In this document: piece after piece, positions 1 through 5,507 of the stretch
Numbering within the stretch: position 1 is the stretch's first letter
Layout: the number at the start of each line of letters is the position of its first letter
Origin: Burkholderiales bacterium
Lineage (GTDB): Bacteria > Pseudomonadota > Gammaproteobacteria > Burkholderiales > Burkholderiaceae_C
Direction: 5' to 3'
Assembly (NCBI GenBank): GCA_028869035.1
Contig: JAGWTL010000175.1
Location: 1 to 6,432, forward strand
DNA length: 6,432 nucleotides
Notes under the pieces: generated by a model
What the model was told of the DNA's origin: nothing
What the model saw: only the letters and a program-made list of their open reading frames with translations
The model's database searches: none
Program-made: the position numbers and the translations under genes

Positions 1-339
1 ACGGCCGTGCTCAACGCCGCCGATCCGCGTGTGGTCGAGATGGCGGCGCTGTGTGACGGCAAGGTCATCTTCTACGGCCCCGACGCCCAACTCCCGGCGA
101 TTGCCCGGCACCGGCAGCAGGGCGAGCGCACGGTGTTCCTGCGCGAGCGCCACATCGTGCTGGCGCAGGGCATGGACGAAGTCAACGAGATCCCGCTGGA
201 CACGCTCAACCCGGCCAAGGCCGCCAAACCCGACATGGTGATGGCCGCCGTGGCCGCCGCCTGGGCGCTGGACGTGCGACCCGAGTTGATCGGCGCCGGC
301 CTGCGCACTTTCAAGGCCAACCTCAACCACGACCACTGA
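1..339 (+). CDS. cphA: Cyanophycin synthetase paralogue, C-terminal fragment (5' end outside window)
   Basis: The reading frame is open from base 1 and ends at TGA 337-339, leaving 112 residues. It aligns with residues 597 onward of the complete cphA immediately downstream: both begin TAVLNAADP, and both later carry an A..AWAL segment and a similar L..F ending. It is therefore the end of the central Mur-ligase-like domain of a cyanophycin-synthetase-type protein. It stops about 149 residues before the paralogue does, so the C-terminal Mur-ligase subdomain is missing. It also lacks the GGTIGFQVEN stretch of the downstream protein; the corresponding place reads NPAKAAKPDM. The stop appears natural because cphA starts one base later. 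Shortened second copies (CphA2 or CphA' types) are known beside or in place of full-length CphA. Family membership is well supported; the exact activity is not, since the ATP-grasp part lies outside the window. Confidence 0.8.
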   Translation, partial: TAVLNAADPRVVEMAALCDGKVIFYGPDAQLPAIARHRQQGERTVFLRERHIVLAQGMDEVNEIPLDTLNPAKAAKPDMVMAAVAAAWALDVRPELIGAGLRTFKANLNHDH

Positions 340-340
340 C

Positions 341-2914
341 ATGGAAGTCACACGCATCCGCGCCCTGCGCGGCCCCAATCTGTGGAGCCACCACACCGCC
401 ATCGAGGCCGTCGTCCATTGCACGCCGACCGAGTGCGAACTGAGCCCCCGCCAGAACTTCGGCATGCGCCTGCGCACGCGTTTCCCTCAGATCCTGCCGC
501 TGAACCCCACCGGCCATGACGACACGGTGCCCCTGGCCCATGTACTGGAGCTCGCCGCGCTCGGCCTGCAGGCCCAGGCCGGCTGTCCAGTGACCTTCAG
601 CCGCACCACGCCCACGGTAGAACCCGGCGTCTACCAGGTGGTGGTCGAGTATTCCGAAGAGGCCGTCGGCCTCCTGGCGCTGGAACTGGCGCAACTGCTG
701 TGCCGCGCCGCCCTGGAGGACACGCCCTTCGACCTGGCCGCCGCCCTGGGCCAGCTGCGTGAACTCGACGAAGACGTGCGCCTGGGCCCGAGCACCGGCT
801 CCATCGCCGACGCCGCAACAGCGCGCGGCATCCCCTACCGCCGCATGACCTCGGGCAGCATGATCCAGTTCGGCTGGGGCAGCAAGCAGCGCCGCATCCA
901 GGCCGCCGAGATGGATGTGACCAGCGCGATTTCGGAATCCATCGCCCAGGACAAGGAACTGACCAAGAAGCTGCTGGCCAGCGCCGGCGTCCCCGTACCG
1001 CTGGGGCGCGAGATCACCTCGGCCGAAGAGGCCTGGGCCGCCGCCGGTGAGATCGGCCTGCCCGTGGTCATCAAGCCCAAGAACGGCAACCAGGGCAAGG
1101 GGGTCACGGTCAACATCACCACGCGCGAACAGCTGCTCAAGGCCTACGCAGCCGCCTCCGAATTCGACAACGAGATCCTGGTCGAGCGTTTCCTGCCCGG
1201 CAACGATTTCCGCCTGCTGGTGGTGGGCAACAAGCTGGTCGCCGCCGCCCGCCGTGACCCGCCCACGGTGGTGGGCGACGGCGTGCATACCATCCGCGCG
1301 CTGGTGGAGCAGGTCAACCAGGACCCGCGCCGCGGCACGGGCCACTCGACTTCGCTGACCAAGATCCGCTTCGACGACATCGCGCTGGCCTGCCTGGCCG
1401 GCCAGGGCCTGAACGCCGATTCCGTGCCGGCCAGCGGCCGGCGCGTCTCGCTGCGCCACAACGCCAACCTGTCCACCGGTGGCAGCGCCACCGACGTGAC
1501 CGACGATGTGCACCCCGAAGTGGCGCACCGCGCCATCATCGCCGCCAAGATGGTGGGGCTGGACATCTGCGGCGTGGACATGGTCTGCGACAACATCCTG
1601 CAGCCGCTGGAAGAAACCGGCGGCGGTGTGGTCGAGGTCAATGCCGCGCCTGGCCTGCGCATGCATCTCTCGCCCTCCTACGGCAAGGGCAGGGCGGTGG
1701 GCGAGGCCATCATCTCCACCATGTTCGGCGAGCAGGACAACGGCCGCATACCCCTGGTGGCCGTGACCGGCACCAACGGCAAGACCACCACCGTGCGCCT
1801 GATCGCCCATCTGCTCTCGCAGAACAAGCTGTGCGTGGGCATGACCAGCACCGACGGCGTCTACGTCGGTGGCGAGCGCATCGATACCGGCGACTGCAGC
1901 GGGCCCAAGAGCGCGCGCAATGTGCTGCAGCACCCCGATGTGGACGCCGCCGTGCTGGAGACCGCGCGCGGTGGCATGCTGCGCGAAGGCCTGGCCTTCG
2001 ATCGCTGCGACGTGGCGGTGGTCACCAATGTGGGCAACGGCGACCATCTGGGCCTGAACTTCATCACCACGGTGGAAGACCTGGCGGTGCTCAAGCGCGT
2101 CATCGTGCAGAACATCTCGGACCGGGGCACGGCCGTGCTCAACGCGGCCGACCCCATCGTGGCGGCCATGGCCAACCAGTGCCGCAGCGGCCTGATCACC
2201 TACTTCGCCGCCGACCGGCACAACCCCGTCATGGCCACCCACCTGGCCCAGGGCAAACGCGCGGTGTATGTCGAAGACGGCCATCTGGTGGCCGCCGAAG
2301 GCAAGGCCCTGCACCGCCTGCCCTTGGCCGCCGTGCCGCTCACCCTGGGCGGCACCATCGGTTTCCAGGTCGAGAACGTCATGGCCTCCGTAGGCGCCGT
2401 CTGGGCACTGGGCCTGGACTGGGAACTCATCCGCCAGGGCCTGGCCAGCTTCGACAACGACAGCAACAATGCCCAGGGCCGCTTCAATCTGTTCCGCTAC
2501 AAGGGCGCCACGGTGATCGCCGACTACGGCCACAACCCCGACGCCATGCTGGCCCTGGTGCAGGCCGTGGGGGCCATGCCGGCCCAGCGCCGCTCGGTCG
2601 TCATCAGCGGCGCTGGCGACCGGCGCGACGAGGACATCCGCGAGCAGACCCGCATCCTGGGCGATGCCTTCGACCAGATCGTGCTGTTCGAGGACGCCTG
2701 CCAGCGCGGCCGTGCCGACGGCGAGGTGCTGGCCCTGCTGCGCTCGGGTCTGTCCGAAGCCAAGCGCACGCGCGACGTGCACGAGATCCGCGGTGAGTTC
2801 CTGGCCATCGACACGGCCATGGACAAACTGGGCGAGGGTGATCTGTGCCTGATCCTGGTGGACCAGGTGGAAGAAGCGATCGCGCACATCAACAAGCGCA
2901 TAACGAAAGGCTGA
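341..2914 (+). CDS. cphA: Cyanophycin synthetase, full length (857 aa)
   Basis: This cytoplasmic enzyme builds cyanophycin by ATP-dependent addition of aspartate to the backbone and arginine to each aspartate side chain. The order is typical: an N-terminal domain (about 1-160, with RALRGPNLWS near the start and GPSTGSI at 149-155), an ATP-grasp domain (about 165-470) and a Mur-ligase-like domain (about 470-857). In the ATP-grasp part, VVIKPKNGNQGKG (242-254) is the nucleotide-binding loop, and D413, E432 and N434 fit metal-binding positions. In the Mur-ligase part, VTGTNGKTTT (475-484) is the P-loop, DYGHNPDAM (728-736) the Mur-type HNP motif, and SGAGDRRD (756-763) a second conserved motif. 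Length fits full-length CphA, around 870 residues. The ATG lies one base after the previous stop (TGACATG) and has no nearby Shine-Dalgarno sequence, so translation is probably coupled. No cyanophycinase gene is present in the window. The key motifs appear intact. Confidence 0.95.
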   Translation: MEVTRIRALRGPNLWSHHTAIEAVVHCTPTECELSPRQNFGMRLRTRFPQILPLNPTGHDDTVPLAHVLELAALGLQAQAGCPVTFSRTTPTVEPGVYQVVVEYSEEAVGLLALELAQLLCRAALEDTPFDLAAALGQLRELDEDVRLGPSTGSIADAATARGIPYRRMTSGSMIQFGWGSKQRRIQAAEMDVTSAISESIAQDKELTKKLLASAGVPVPLGREITSAEEAWAAAGEIGLPVVIKPKNGNQGKGVTVNITTREQLLKAYAAASEFDNEILVERFLPGNDFRLLVVGNKLVAAARRDPPTVVGDGVHTIRALVEQVNQDPRRGTGHSTSLTKIRFDDIALACLAGQGLNADSVPASGRRVSLRHNANLSTGGSATDVTDDVHPEVAHRAIIAAKMVGLDICGVDMVCDNILQPLEETGGGVVEVNAAPGLRMHLSPSYGKGRAVGEAIISTMFGEQDNGRIPLVAVTGTNGKTTTVRLIAHLLSQNKLCVGMTSTDGVYVGGERIDTGDCSGPKSARNVLQHPDVDAAVLETARGGMLREGLAFDRCDVAVVTNVGNGDHLGLNFITTVEDLAVLKRVIVQNISDRGTAVLNAADPIVAAMANQCRSGLITYFAADRHNPVMATHLAQGKRAVYVEDGHLVAAEGKALHRLPLAAVPLTLGGTIGFQVENVMASVGAVWALGLDWELIRQGLASFDNDSNNAQGRFNLFRYKGATVIADYGHNPDAMLALVQAVGAMPAQRRSVVISGAGDRRDEDIREQTRILGDAFDQIVLFEDACQRGRADGEVLALLRSGLSEAKRTRDVHEIRGEFLAIDTAMDKLGEGDLCLILVDQVEEAIAHINKRITKG

Positions 2915-2926
2915 CCCCCAGGCTGC

Positions 2927-2951
2927 GCGCCACGTTGTGGCGCTACGCCAC
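2927..2951. repeat. Alternating inverted repeats just after cphA
   Basis: A perfect 7-bp stem is formed by GCGCCAC (2927-2933) and GTGGCGC (2937-2943) around a GTT loop. GTGGCG (2937-2942) can instead pair with CGCCAC at 2946-2951 around CTA, so the two hairpins exclude each other. No T-run follows on either strand, so this is not a canonical intrinsic terminator. It sits 12 bases after the cphA stop. Confidence 0.5.
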
Positions 2952-2954
2952 CCT

Positions 2955-3000
2955 GCGGCAACGCCAGTGGCCCGACAAAGCAGGTGCCACGGCGTTCCGC
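2955..3000. terminator. Large hairpin between convergent cphA and gpsA, possible bidirectional terminator
   Basis: Three helical segments stack into one hairpin: GCGG (2955-2958) with CCGC (2997-3000), AACGCC (2960-2965) with GGCGTT (2991-2996), and GTGGC (2967-2971) with GCCAC (2986-2990). There are single-base bulges at 2959 and 2966, and the loop is 14 nt. Its place between two convergent stop codons suits a transcript-end structure. Neither side has a U-tract, so termination might need Rho, or the hairpin may only protect 3' ends. Confidence 0.4.
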
Positions 3001-3011
3001 GATGGGAACTG

Positions 3012-4025
3012 TCAGGTTTCTTGTGTCGGGTCGCGGCCCATGAGGGCTGCCACGGCCTGCTCCGGCCGCATACGGCCGTCGAGCAAGGCCACCACGCCTT
3101 GGGAAATCGGCATCTCCACGCCCAGGCTTTGCGCACGTTGCACCACGGTGCGGGCGCAGTAGACACCCTCGGCCACATGGCCCAGGGAGGCCACAGCCTG
3201 CTCCAGCGTCTGCCCCTGGGCCAGCAGCAAGCCGACCTTGCGGTTGCGGCTGAGGTCACCGGTGGCGGTCAGCACCAGGTCGCCCAGACCCGACAGGCCC
3301 ATGAAGGTCTCGGGGCGTGCGCCCAGGGCCAAACCCAGGCGTGTCATCTCGGCCAGGCCGCGCGTGATCAGCGCGGCCCGGGCATTCAGACCGAGGTTCA
3401 GGCCATCGCACAGGCCGGTGGCGATGGCCAGCACGTTTTTCACCGCGCCGCCGACCTCGACGCCGACGATGTCCTCGTTGTCATAAACGCGCAGGGTCGG
3501 GCTGTGGAAAGCCTGGACCAGGCGCTCGCGCACGGCGGCGTGGCGACTGGCCGCCACCAGGGCCGTGGGCTGGCCGCGCGCCACCTCCTGCGCGAAACTG
3601 GGGCCGCTCAACACACCAGCCCGCAGACCGGGCGCCACCTGGGCCTGGATTTCATGGGCCAGCAGGCCGTGGCGCCCCTGATCGGCCGGCTCGAAACCCT
3701 TGCACAGCCAGGCCACGGCCTGATCGAAGCCGGCCAGCTCTTGCAGCACGCCACGCAAACCCGCCATGGGGGTGCCGATCACCACCAGATCCTGCCCTTG
3801 CGCCAGGGCAGCCAGTCCCTGCGCCGGGCCATCGACCACGCGCAGGGAGGCTGGCAGGGGCAGACCGGGCAGGTAGCGGGCATTGAGACGCGCCGCGCGC
3901 ATGGCTGCGGCCTGCACCGCGTCGCGCGCCCACAGCGTGACCTCGTGACGAAGCTGCGGGTTCTGGCTGGCGCTCATGGCCAGCGCCGTCCCCCAGGCGC
4001 CGGCACCAAGCACGAGGATCTTCAT
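3012..4025 (-). CDS. gpsA: Glycerol-3-phosphate dehydrogenase [NAD(P)+] (337 aa)
   Basis: GpsA reduces dihydroxyacetone phosphate to sn-glycerol 3-phosphate in the cytoplasm, supplying the backbone for phospholipids. The protein opens with MKILVLGAGAWGTALA, a Rossmann dinucleotide-binding loop (GAGAWG, 7-12). Further family motifs are WLCKGFE with K109, LSGPSFAQEVA (139-149), GGAVKN with the catalytic lysine K196, and GLSGLGDLVLT (243-253) with D249. The length matches the usual 330-340 residues and nothing is missing. The start is the only one that places the Rossmann loop at the extreme N terminus, as is normal; the Shine-Dalgarno match upstream is weak. It follows secB by 36 bases on the same strand and is probably co-transcribed with it, the same pairing as in E. 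coli. It ends facing cphA. Confidence 0.96.
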   Translation of the reverse strand: MKILVLGAGAWGTALAMSASQNPQLRHEVTLWARDAVQAAAMRAARLNARYLPGLPLPASLRVVDGPAQGLAALAQGQDLVVIGTPMAGLRGVLQELAGFDQAVAWLCKGFEPADQGRHGLLAHEIQAQVAPGLRAGVLSGPSFAQEVARGQPTALVAASRHAAVRERLVQAFHSPTLRVYDNEDIVGVEVGGAVKNVLAIATGLCDGLNLGLNARAALITRGLAEMTRLGLALGARPETFMGLSGLGDLVLTATGDLSRNRKVGLLLAQGQTLEQAVASLGHVAEGVYCARTVVQRAQSLGVEMPISQGVVALLDGRMRPEQAVAALMGRDPTQET

Positions 4026-4061
4026 GGTCAGTGGGCTCTGTCGCCGGTGTCGGAACGGGCC

Positions 4062-4508
4062 TTACTGGACCTTGATGCCCTGCGCCTGCTGCTGTTGCTG
4101 CTCGTACATGGACTGGAAATTGATTTCCTGCAGGTGCACGGGCGGGAAGCCGGCGCGCTGCACGATGTCGGCCACATTGCCACGCAGGTAGGGGAAAACG
4201 ATCTGCGGGCAGACCACGCCGACGATGGGGCCCATCTGTTCTTCGCTCAGGTTGCGGATCTCGAAGATGCCGGCCTGCCTGGCCTCGACCAGGAACACGG
4301 TCTTGTCGGCGATCTGGGTATGCACGGTGGCCGTCACGGACACCTCGTAGACGCCCTCGCCCACCGGCTGGGCCTCGACGCCCAACTGGATGTCCACCGA
4401 TGGCTGCTCGCCCTGCAGCAGGATGGCCGGCGAATTGGGCTGCTCCAGCGAAGCCTCCTTGAGGTAGACGCGCTGGATCTGGAAAACGGGTTCTTGCTGG
4501 TCGGCCAT
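4062..4508 (-). CDS. secB: Protein-export chaperone SecB (148 aa)
   Basis: SecB is a cytoplasmic homotetrameric chaperone that holds precursor proteins unfolded and delivers them to SecA at the Sec translocase. Recognisable family stretches are FQIQRVYLKEAS (9-20) with EQPNSP after it, FEIRNLSEEQ (82-91), the CPQIVFPYLRG block (100-110), and GFPPVHLQEINF (120-131). Length fits the family, roughly 145-165 residues. The C-terminal tail is glutamine-rich, with five consecutive Q at 137-141; such acidic or polar tails vary in SecB. The ATG has an AAGG Shine-Dalgarno element at 4516-4519, seven bases upstream. A strong terminator hairpin (4535-4571) lies directly before this leader, so secB-gpsA may have their own promoter or a regulated leader rather than simple read-through from grxC. 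Confidence 0.97.
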   Translation of the reverse strand: MADQQEPVFQIQRVYLKEASLEQPNSPAILLQGEQPSVDIQLGVEAQPVGEGVYEVSVTATVHTQIADKTVFLVEARQAGIFEIRNLSEEQMGPIVGVVCPQIVFPYLRGNVADIVQRAGFPPVHLQEINFQSMYEQQQQQAQGIKVQ

Positions 4509-4534
4509 GGACTTGCCTTGAGGGGAAGTGGGTC

Positions 4535-4571
4535 AAAAAAACTGAGCCCGCCCGGAAAACACCGAGCGGGC
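4535..4571 (-). terminator. Strong intrinsic terminator upstream of secB
   Basis: Read on the minus strand, GCCCGCTCGG (4571-4562) pairs with CCGGGCGGGC (4555-4546) to give a 10-bp stem with one T-G wobble and the six-base loop TGTTTT. Four bases (TCAG) and then seven T (4541-4535) follow. This is the clearest Rho-independent terminator in the window. It ends 26 bases before the secB start codon. It may end the rhodanese-grxC transcript, or act as an attenuator if the secB promoter lies further upstream. Confidence 0.8.
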
Positions 4572-4590
4572 CCGCGATCGGATCGGCCCG

Positions 4591-4599
4591 ATTATCTCA
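4591..4599 (-). promoter_or_regulatory. Candidate extended -10 element for secB
   Basis: The minus strand reads TGAGATAAT, which matches an extended -10 (TGn plus TATAAT) with one mismatch. No good -35 lies 16-18 bases upstream. Transcription from here would start near 4584 and run through the terminator hairpin at 4535-4571 before reaching secB. The match is short and could be chance, although it stands out in GC-rich sequence. Confidence 0.3.
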
Positions 4600-4605
4600 G
4601 GCCGT

Positions 4606-4698
4606 GGAATGGCCCCCACGCTCCCGCACTTCGTTCGGTCGCTGCCCCCCAAGGGGGCCGTCGTCGCCTTGGGTGGTCGGCCCGGCGGCGACGGGGCT
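4606..4698. repeat. Structured intergenic repeat between grxC and secB
   Basis: This stretch has two neighbouring inverted repeats. The first is GCCCCC (4644-4649) with GGGGGC (4653-4658) around CAA. The second is an 11-bp stem, CCGTCGTCGCC (4658-4668) with GGCGGCGACGG (4684-4694), containing one T-G wobble and a 15-base loop. They share base 4658, so at most one is fully formed there. The composition (CCCCCACGCTC, then ACTTCGTTCGGTCGCTG, then CCCCCCAAGGGGG and GCCTTGGG) resembles a dispersed intergenic repeat I recall from Comamonadaceae genomes; that identification is from memory. It ends about 10 bases past the grxC stop and could stabilise or terminate that transcript. I see no coding potential in it. 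Confidence 0.55.
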
Positions 4699-4708
4699 CG
4701 TCGCAGCC

Positions 4709-4969
4709 TCAGGCCGCCTGCAGCAGCGGGGCCAGCCCGCCCTGGGCGTCCAGGGCGATCAGGTCGTCATGACCGCCCACGTGGGTGGAGCCTATGAAGA
4801 TCTGCGGCACGGTGCGTCGGCCGGTGACGGCCATCATCTGCTCACGCGCCTGGGGATCGGCGTCGACACGGACTTCCTCGATCTGCTCCACCCCCTTGGA
4901 CTTGAGGAACTGCTTGGCGCGCATGCAATAGGGGCAGACCGCCGTGGTGTACATCTTTACTGCCGGCAT
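4709..4969 (-). CDS. grxC: Glutaredoxin 3 (86 aa)
   Basis: A small cytoplasmic thiol-disulfide oxidoreductase that uses glutathione to reduce protein disulfides and mixed disulfides. MPAVKMYTTAVCPYC opens the protein, giving the dithiol active site CPYC at residues 12-15. TVPQIFI (53-59) supplies the cis-proline P55, and GG at 65-66 followed by HDDL is the usual glutathione-binding end. The length is normal for GrxC, about 80-90 residues. The frame stays open upstream of this ATG, but the added residues overlap the rhodanese gene and do not resemble glutaredoxin. A Shine-Dalgarno-like AGAAGG lies inside the last codons of the rhodanese gene, whose stop is four bases before this start, so the two genes are probably translationally coupled. 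Confidence 0.95.
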   Translation of the reverse strand: MPAVKMYTTAVCPYCMRAKQFLKSKGVEQIEEVRVDADPQAREQMMAVTGRRTVPQIFIGSTHVGGHDDLIALDAQGGLAPLLQAA

Positions 4970-4973
4970 GGCT

Positions 4974-5381
4974 TCAGCCCTTCTCGACCGGCATGCTGGC
5001 AGCGCGCCAGGCGGCCAGGCCACCGCCCAGGGACTGCGCCTGGGTAAAGCCCAGGCCCTTGGCGATGCGCGCGGCACTGCTGGAGCGCCCGCCGCTCTGG
5101 CAGACGAAAATCACCGGCAGCTCCTTGTTTTTCACCACAGCAGGCAGCTGGCTGGCCAGCTGGGCCAGGGGAATGTTCTTGGCGCCGTTGACGTGGCCGG
5201 CGGCGTATTCCGTGGCTTCGCAGACATCGATCACCACGGCTTTTTCGCGGTTGATCAGTTGCACGGCGGCGCCCGGGGTCAGGGAACCGCCGGCGGCGCC
5301 CTTGATGGCCGGCCAGGCCAGCAGAAGGCCGGAACTGAGGCAAACCAGGATCAGAGACCAGTTGTCGAGGATGAATTTCAC
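4974..5381 (-). CDS. Membrane-anchored rhodanese-like protein (YibN type, 135 aa)
   Basis: This is a single-domain rhodanese (sulfurtransferase family) with an N-terminal membrane anchor. Residues about 8-24 (WSLILVCLSSGLLLAW) form one hydrophobic segment, so the catalytic domain is tethered to the inner membrane, probably on the cytoplasmic side by analogy with E. coli YibN. The rhodanese signature parts are IDVCEATEYAAGHVNGAKNIPL (split as VIDVCEATEY and GHVNGAKNIPL, 50-72) and the active loop CQSGGRSS with catalytic C94 and R99. The start is taken as GTG at 5379-5381 because AAGGA (5387-5391) lies five bases upstream. A ten-residue longer frame would need TTG. It is the first gene of a series with grxC, and both act in thiol or sulfur chemistry; the physiological substrate is unknown. 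Confidence 0.88.
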   Translation of the reverse strand: MKFILDNWSLILVCLSSGLLLAWPAIKGAAGGSLTPGAAVQLINREKAVVIDVCEATEYAAGHVNGAKNIPLAQLASQLPAVVKNKELPVIFVCQSGGRSSSAARIAKGLGFTQAQSLGGGLAAWRAASMPVEKG

Positions 5382-5386
5382 AATAT

Positions 5387-5391
5387 TCCTT
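5387..5391 (-). promoter_or_regulatory. Ribosome binding site deciding the rhodanese GTG start
   Basis: The minus strand reads AAGGA, then five bases (ATATT), then GTG. This is a near-consensus Shine-Dalgarno sequence at normal spacing. It favours the GTG at 5381 over an upstream TTG at 5411, which would place this motif inside the gene. Confidence 0.7.
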
Positions 5392-5418
5392 GTAGAAGTC
5401 TGCAGGAGCAAAGCCGTG

Positions 5419-5428
5419 ATTTTAAAAT
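5419..5428. promoter_or_regulatory. AT palindrome in the divergent promoter region of rhodanese and gpmA
   Basis: ATTTTAAAAT is a perfect 10-bp palindrome and the most AT-rich spot in the 126-base gap between the divergent genes. On each strand it offers TAAAAT, one mismatch from the -10 consensus. Minus-strand transcription would start near 5412, about 30 bases before the rhodanese start, a sensible leader. Plus-strand transcription would give a leader of about 73 bases for gpmA. Neither side has a good -35. A separate TTGACC at 5460-5465 could be a -35 for gpmA, but no good -10 follows it. Confidence 0.35.
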
Positions 5429-5507
5429 GGCGAGCTGATTGCTGCTGGCCAGGCTCGTTTTGACCCTGGTCGCCCCATCCCTAACCACCCTGCCCCGCCC
5501 TACCCTC

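Noticed and set aside
323..3259. A 978-codon open frame on the minus strand opposite cphA
   Set aside because: It lies antisense to a well-supported cphA, runs into the end of gpsA in another frame, has low-complexity composition rich in H, G, A, Q and V, and shows no recognisable domain. Such frames arise from strong third-position GC bias.
4062..4099. Glutamine run at the SecB C terminus as a possible expanded repeat or frameshift
   Set aside because: Five glutamines in a variable polar tail are compatible with normal SecB, and the frame and length are intact.
2937..4772. A 611-codon open frame on the plus strand opposite gpsA and secB
   Set aside because: It is antisense to two clear housekeeping genes, has no family-like motif and continues through an intergenic terminator and repeat; it is a GC-bias shadow.
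4970..5077. N-terminal extension of glutaredoxin upstream of ATG 4969
   Set aside because: The added residues overlap the rhodanese coding sequence, are arginine/proline-rich and unlike glutaredoxin; the ATG at 4969 gives the normal length with the CPYC motif at residue 12.
5382..5411. Ten-residue N-terminal extension of the rhodanese from a TTG codon
   Set aside because: The near-consensus AAGGA at 5387-5391 sits five bases before GTG 5381 and would be inside the coding region if the extension were used.
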